The notes beneath the pieces were generated by a model, which saw nothing but the letters and a program-made list of their open reading frames with translations, had not been told where the DNA came from and did not search any database. Positions 6,582-9,774 of a stretch of 9,774 nt of DNA are shown piece after piece (position 1 is the first letter of the stretch; the number at the start of each line of letters is the position of its first letter). This DNA comes from Lachnospiraceae bacterium UBA3633 (lineage in GTDB: Bacteria; Bacillota; Clostridia; Lachnospirales; Lachnospiraceae). Location of the stretch: NCBI GenBank assembly GCA_002374095.1, contig DFKY01000022.1, forward strand, positions 23,369 to 33,142, written 5' to 3'. A program made the translations under genes and the position numbers.

Positions 6582-7799
6582 ATGAGTCAAGATTTTTTTG
6601 AAAAATACATTGAATGGAAGAACTCAAGTGAATATACAAGAGTTTTGCTGAGAGAAAAAAAAGAAATAGTAAAGTTAAAGAGATTTATTAAGGATTTTTC
6701 ATTAAAAAAAATTAAGAAAATGAAAATTAAAGACTATGTCATTGGGAATGAATCGAAAAAATCTTTTTGTTATCGTTTGGAAGTGGAATTAAAAAACTTT
6801 TGTGAACTTAGAGGTAGAACTACAGCATATCAAAAATACGGAGTTTATTGGGATAAAAAGAAAAAAGAGTATGTGTTCGGTTCTAAAAAAGCAAAAAAGA
6901 ATAGATTTGGGAAGGATGTTAATGAAATATTTAAAAATATAAAAAAAGAATTATTTGATTTAATAGATGCAACACAAAAGAAAGATTATAAAGCAATTGA
7001 AAACAATCAAATCAATAACATGGTTAGGAATAAAATAGTTTATCTTTATGATTATGAGAATCAATTACCTATCCTTTCAGAGAAGCATATTGAAATTATA
7101 TTATCGTTACTTGATATTCCGTTTAATAAAGATGATGCTTGCATAATAAAAAGGAATCAATTATTTAAATTCTACAAGTCATTAAAATTGAATAAAGAAA
7201 TTTCACCACATCTTTTTATGTGTTTTATATACAATAAAATCTACGGTTATGGAACAATACTAAAACCTGATAAAAGAAATAACAAGAATTCAATAAATGT
7301 GACTAAGAAAGTAGTCTTACCTGTTTTAATTGATGTGGGTGTAAAAAAGCACACAAAAAATAAGCAAACAAAAAGCTCATCTCGTTTATATAGTGGTGGT
7401 TCAGAAGAAACTAAACGGCTCATAGGAAAAAATGGTGAAAATTTTGTTAAAGAGTATTTGATAAATAATAAAGACAAACTGAAAATAAAAACAATTGTAG
7501 CATGGTGCGAGAAAGATGATTCAAAAGGATACGACTTTAGTTATATTGATAAAAAGGGAAACGAATACTATATTGAAGTCAAGTCCACAAAATTCGATTC
7601 TAAAAATAAGATAGCATTCGATATGTCTGTAAATGAGTTTGAATTTATGAAAAAACATAAAGACAATTATTATGTATTCTTTGTGAAGGAAGTTGAAAAT
7701 CCAAGTTTAATACAAAGAGTTAAAGGAAGCAAACTTATAGGTTTGCAACAACCATCAAAATATAATTTTTCTTTAGAACGAAAGAAAATGAATAAATAA
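6582..7799 (+). CDS. DUF3883/NOV_C PD-(D/E)XK nuclease-domain protein with McrB-like N-terminal region
   Basis: Putative restriction-type or anti-phage nuclease, 405 residues, lysine-rich and without signal or membrane segments. The C-terminal domain (about 278-375) fits DUF3883/NOV_C: GKNGENFVKEYLI (E286), GYDFSYID (D318), EYYIEVKST (E332, K334) and a conserved NEFEFMKKHKDNYYVFFV. These supply the E...D...ExK residues of a PD-(D/E)XK nuclease fold. The N-terminal region (about 44-175) resembles the segment preceding AAA domains in McrB-type modified-DNA restriction proteins: KDYVIGNESKKSFCYRLE, a KYGVYWDKKKKEYVF strand pair, an amphipathic helix and KIVYLYDYENQLPILSEKHI. This match is from memory of the family and less certain. 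No GTPase or ATPase domain is present. AGGAG (6567-6571), ten bases before the ATG, lies in the end of the preceding ORF. Base use is much more AT-rich than in the dnaK block, consistent with acquisition. Alternative: a stand-alone type IV-like enzyme or a domain-shuffled remnant. Confidence 0.72.
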   Translation: MSQDFFEKYIEWKNSSEYTRVLLREKKEIVKLKRFIKDFSLKKIKKMKIKDYVIGNESKKSFCYRLEVELKNFCELRGRTTAYQKYGVYWDKKKKEYVFGSKKAKKNRFGKDVNEIFKNIKKELFDLIDATQKKDYKAIENNQINNMVRNKIVYLYDYENQLPILSEKHIEIILSLLDIPFNKDDACIIKRNQLFKFYKSLKLNKEISPHLFMCFIYNKIYGYGTILKPDKRNNKNSINVTKKVVLPVLIDVGVKKHTKNKQTKSSSRLYSGGSEETKRLIGKNGENFVKEYLINNKDKLKIKTIVAWCEKDDSKGYDFSYIDKKGNEYYIEVKSTKFDSKNKIAFDMSVNEFEFMKKHKDNYYVFFVKEVENPSLIQRVKGSKLIGLQQPSKYNFSLERKKMNK

Positions 7800-7827
7800 A
7801 TGTAAAATATAGTTATAGGTAAAAAAT

Positions 7828-8655
7828 ATGTTTATAGCAACAAATGAAAACGGTGAAAAAATATTTATTAAAGATGCAAATAAAGGCTGTAGTTATTTGT
7901 GCCCAATTTGTCGTAGTGAAGTGATTTATAGAGATTGTAAAACCAAAGCCTCTCATTTTGCACATAGACACAGGTCAGAATGTGATGATTGGGGGGATAT
8001 GAGCGAGTGGCATCTTGGCTGGCAAGAGAAATTCCCAATTGAATGTAGAGAAGTTATAATAGAAAATAATGGTGTTAAACATAGAGCAGATGTTTTAATT
8101 AAAGATAAAAATACTGTCATAGAGTTTCAACATAGTCAGATCTCTAATGAAGAGTTTGATGCAAGGAATAAATTTTACACTGAAAATGGATACAATCTTA
8201 TTTGGGTGTTTGATGGCGAAAAGAAAATCAAGAAACCTGAGAATTATAAAGTCGGTTTGCTGCAGGGTAATTATTGCTTGAATGGTTATAAAGTGCAAAG
8301 ATTAGAATGGAAACGATATAAGAAGGATGAAGAACTATTAAAAATTAATTATAAAATAATAATTTTTTATGAAGTATATATTGAGAAACTAAATAAAAAT
8401 ATACTTCTGCCAGTAGCAAATTATGATAACTTTGATATTAATATAAAATGGCTTTATGATTATATTACAGAGGAAGTTTTTCTTAAGAGTTATTCTCCAT
8501 ATCGCTATAATGACAATGTGCCAAATATAGATTTTATATTATTTCAAAGCGATGAGTTTTATAGATTGAACAATATACAACAACGATTTATAGAAACGAA
8601 TAGACCTAAACACAATATTTATTTTCCGAAAAAAAGAGGGAGACCTCATTTATAA
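7828..8655 (+). CDS. CoiA-like zinc-finger nuclease
   Basis: Member of the CoiA-like family (Pfam CoiA), 275 residues. CoiA itself is needed for DNA processing in competence, but many relatives lie outside competence loci. Visible features: a zinc motif C25-x2-C28 with H43/H46 (CPICRSEVIYRDCKTKASHFAH region), the EWH-x2-WQ motif at 60-66, and a nuclease core with D88 in HRADVLI and E99-F-Q101 in VIEFQHSQIS. It continues EEFDARNKFY and LIWVFDG, which fit the family. The usual catalytic Lys of PD-(D/E)XK is replaced by Gln in EFQ, a substitution typical of this family. The C-terminal 100 residues are unassigned and end in KKRGRP (268-273), an AT-hook-like motif. It starts 28 bases after the preceding stop with AGG eight bases before the ATG, so it is probably co-transcribed with the DUF3883 gene. 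The pairing suggests DNA degradation in defence rather than transformation; this is inference. Confidence 0.82.
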   Translation: MFIATNENGEKIFIKDANKGCSYLCPICRSEVIYRDCKTKASHFAHRHRSECDDWGDMSEWHLGWQEKFPIECREVIIENNGVKHRADVLIKDKNTVIEFQHSQISNEEFDARNKFYTENGYNLIWVFDGEKKIKKPENYKVGLLQGNYCLNGYKVQRLEWKRYKKDEELLKINYKIIIFYEVYIEKLNKNILLPVANYDNFDINIKWLYDYITEEVFLKSYSPYRYNDNVPNIDFILFQSDEFYRLNNIQQRFIETNRPKHNIYFPKKRGRPHL

Positions 8656-8677
8656 TATTATGAATATAAATGTAGTA

Positions 8678-8708
8678 GAAGGACAGACCTTATGGTTTGC
8701 TCTTTTTT
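8678..8708 (+). terminator. Probable terminator of the nuclease operon
   Basis: CAGACC (8684-8689) pairs with GGTTTG (8694-8699), one pair being G-U, around the loop TTAT. Flanking bases can extend the stem imperfectly, and CTC plus six T residues follow (to 8708). It lies about 25 bases after the CoiA-like stop. The stem is weaker than the other two terminators in the window. Confidence 0.6.
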
Positions 8709-8764
8709 ATTAAAAAAATATAATTTATTTAAAAATTTAACTAAATAAAAAAGGCGAAAAATAG

Positions 8765-8836
8765 TATAATATATGCATAAAAAGTCCAGTAGGACTCATT
8801 TTGCGATGCTAACAAAATAGTATGACTTGTTTTTTT
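8765..8836 (+). ncRNA. Possible small structured RNA with own -10 box and T-run
   Basis: TATAAT (8765-8770) has no good -35 box. Downstream lie two adjacent hairpins: AGTCC-AGTA-GGACT (8783-8796) and ATTTTG (8798-8803) with CAAAAT (8813-8818). GACTTG and a seven-T run end at 8836. AAGTC (8782-8786) can alternatively pair with GACTT (8824-8828), which would put a stem directly before the T-run and exclude the first hairpin. No ORF of useful size is inside. A transcript of about 60 bases is possible. It could instead be a hairpin-bearing end of the adjacent Y1 element. I do not recognise a known RNA family. Confidence 0.3.
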
Positions 8837-8877
8837 ATGTGATAAATATTGGACATTACTTATGCTAAAAAATAAAG

Positions 8878-8972
8878 AATAAAAGGGACGTGGTTTATTA
8901 TTGCAATAGAAGGGACACTGCCTAAATAGCGATAATTGAGCCTCGTTTTTTGTTGCAATAAAAGTGACAGTG
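8878..8972. repeat. Three imperfect direct repeats upstream of the Y1 transposase
   Basis: AATAAAAGGGACGTGG (8878-8893), AATAGAAGGGACACTG (8905-8920) and AATAAAAGTGACAGTG (8957-8972) share AATA-r-AAG-k-GAC. The last two extend leftward with a common TTGC, giving 17 of 20 matching bases. Steps are 27 and 52 bp. Their position in the 130 bases before the transposase start suggests they are recognition sites for that enzyme or its regulator. The rest of the gap (8921-9000) is AT-rich with no gene. Confidence 0.55.
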
Positions 8973-9002
8973 TTGTATTATATTTATAAATTAAATTATT
9001 AA

Positions 9003-9007
9003 GGGGG
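9003..9007 (+). promoter_or_regulatory. Ribosome-binding site deciding the GTG start at 9014
   Basis: GGGGG within AAGGGGGTCATAA lies six bases before GTG 9014. The first in-frame ATG (9062) would remove the conserved PRKARVES...YHV start of the family and has no ribosome site, so GTG is preferred. Confidence 0.7.
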
Positions 9008-9013
9008 TCATAA

Positions 9014-9774
9014 GTGCCAAGAAAAGCAAGAGTAGAATCTAAAACAAAAATATATCATGTTATGAGTAGAGCATTAAATAAGCAGATTTTATTTGATGAT
9101 GAGAAAGATTATTTAAAATTTTTGCATATAGTTAAAAGTACTAAAAGTGAAATAGATTTTGATTTATACGGGTATTGTATTATGAGCAACCATTATCATT
9201 TGCTTATTAAGGATAAAAGTAATAAATTAAGTGCTATAATGAATAAAATAAATTCAAGATATGCTAATTATTATAATTTGAAAAATGCAAGGACAGGATA
9301 TGTTTTTAATGATAGGTATCATAGTGAGAATGTTGAAAATATGAAATACTTTTTAACTTGTCTTAGATATATTCATCAAAATCCTATAAAGGCAGGTATA
9401 TGCAATAAAACATATGAATACAAATTTTCTTCAATTTATGCATATAGAAGGGATAAAGGAAATTATTTAGATCTAGTAAATACTAAATTTATAAAAGAGA
9501 AGTTTGAGAATGATGAATTTTTAAAATGGAATGAGCTTGATAATCATGATAGATGTATGGAAGTAATGAATAATAGATTAACCGATGATGATGTCACAAA
9601 GCTTTTATATAAATATATGAATATAAATACTAAAAAAGAGTATTTGCAAGCAAGCGAAGAAGAAAAAGTTATCGCAATACTTAATCTTATTGATTACTCA
9701 ATTCCGCTAATGCAACTTTCGCGAGTCACTGGATTTTATTATAATAAATTACAAAAATTAAGGATAGGTAAAGA
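9014..9774 (+). CDS. Y1 (HUH) transposase, REP-associated type, 3'-truncated by window edge
   Basis: Single-stranded-DNA transposase or endonuclease of the IS200-like Y1_Tnp family. Enzymes of this type nick one strand beside a hairpin through a covalent phosphotyrosine. The frame opens at GTG 9014 and stays open to the window end, giving 253 visible residues with no stop. Hallmarks: an N-terminal PRKARVESKTKIYHVMSRALN (canonical PRKAR...YHV-x2-RG-x-N), the HUH motif SNHYHLLI with H60 and H62, GYVFNDRYHSE, and the catalytic tyrosine Y118 in CLRYIHQNPIKAG. After about residue 150 comes a helical C-terminal extension ending in an HTH-like stretch (LIDYSIPLMQLSRVTGF). The extension and the absence of an adjacent TnpB favour the REP-associated (RAYT-like) branch over classical IS200. 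Direct repeats and a structured segment lie just upstream. It appears intact as far as visible. Confidence 0.92.
   Translation, partial: MPRKARVESKTKIYHVMSRALNKQILFDDEKDYLKFLHIVKSTKSEIDFDLYGYCIMSNHYHLLIKDKSNKLSAIMNKINSRYANYYNLKNARTGYVFNDRYHSENVENMKYFLTCLRYIHQNPIKAGICNKTYEYKFSSIYAYRRDKGNYLDLVNTKFIKEKFENDEFLKWNELDNHDRCMEVMNNRLTDDDVTKLLYKYMNINTKKEYLQASEEEKVIAILNLIDYSIPLMQLSRVTGFYYNKLQKLRIGK

Noticed and set aside
7828..8655. Competence role implied by the CoiA similarity
   Set aside because: No other competence genes are in the window and the neighbours look like defence or mobile genes, so the family name is used only for the fold.

Overview
The base composition is AT-rich, Shine-Dalgarno sites are purine-rich, intrinsic terminators are strong, and the DnaK has a Gly/Asn-rich low-complexity tail ending in DDVVDGDFKEV. 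Together these suggest a low-GC Firmicute of class Clostridia, perhaps Lachnospiraceae; the family-level guess is inference.

Left part (1-5074), ordinary chromosome. The window opens inside dnaK, which ends at a perfect 10-bp hairpin terminator. The terminator is followed immediately by a near-consensus sigma-A promoter whose expected start of transcription falls on the ATG of the next gene, so that gene is probably leaderless. It encodes a secreted GH25-type muramidase. A MATE-family multidrug/Na+ antiporter starts one base after its stop with no visible ribosome site. A membrane-anchored zinc-ribbon protein with a long acidic linker follows. A second strong terminator at 5045-5074 closes this block. 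No dnaJ follows dnaK directly.

Middle part (5075-6370), decayed and repeat-rich. The sequence becomes visibly more AT-rich. A ribosome-binding site and ATG at 5448 lead into a dead gene of about 198 codons with several stops and frame changes. It is followed by a 110-bp array of five GTATAC-type sites with centres 22-24 bp apart, another inverted repeat, and a GGGACAT/ATGTCCC repeat cluster whose right arm sits inside a predicted promoter.

Right part (6371-8708), a probable defence-type operon. It contains a truncated AlbA_2 (Schlafen-like) domain fragment of 68 residues and a 405-residue protein that joins an McrB-like N-terminal region to a DUF3883/NOV_C PD-(D/E)XK nuclease domain. A CoiA-like zinc-finger nuclease ending in an AT-hook-like RGRP motif follows, then a terminator. 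Two different putative nucleases with no ATPase or methylase beside them is the most interesting combination in the window. A restriction or anti-phage role is inference.

Right end (8709-9774). A compact structured segment with its own TATAAT box and T-run, then three imperfect direct repeats, precede a GTG-started Y1 (HUH) REP-associated-type transposase that runs off the window. The transposase and the GGGAC-containing repeats at both edges of the nuclease operon suggest that a mobile element shaped this region.
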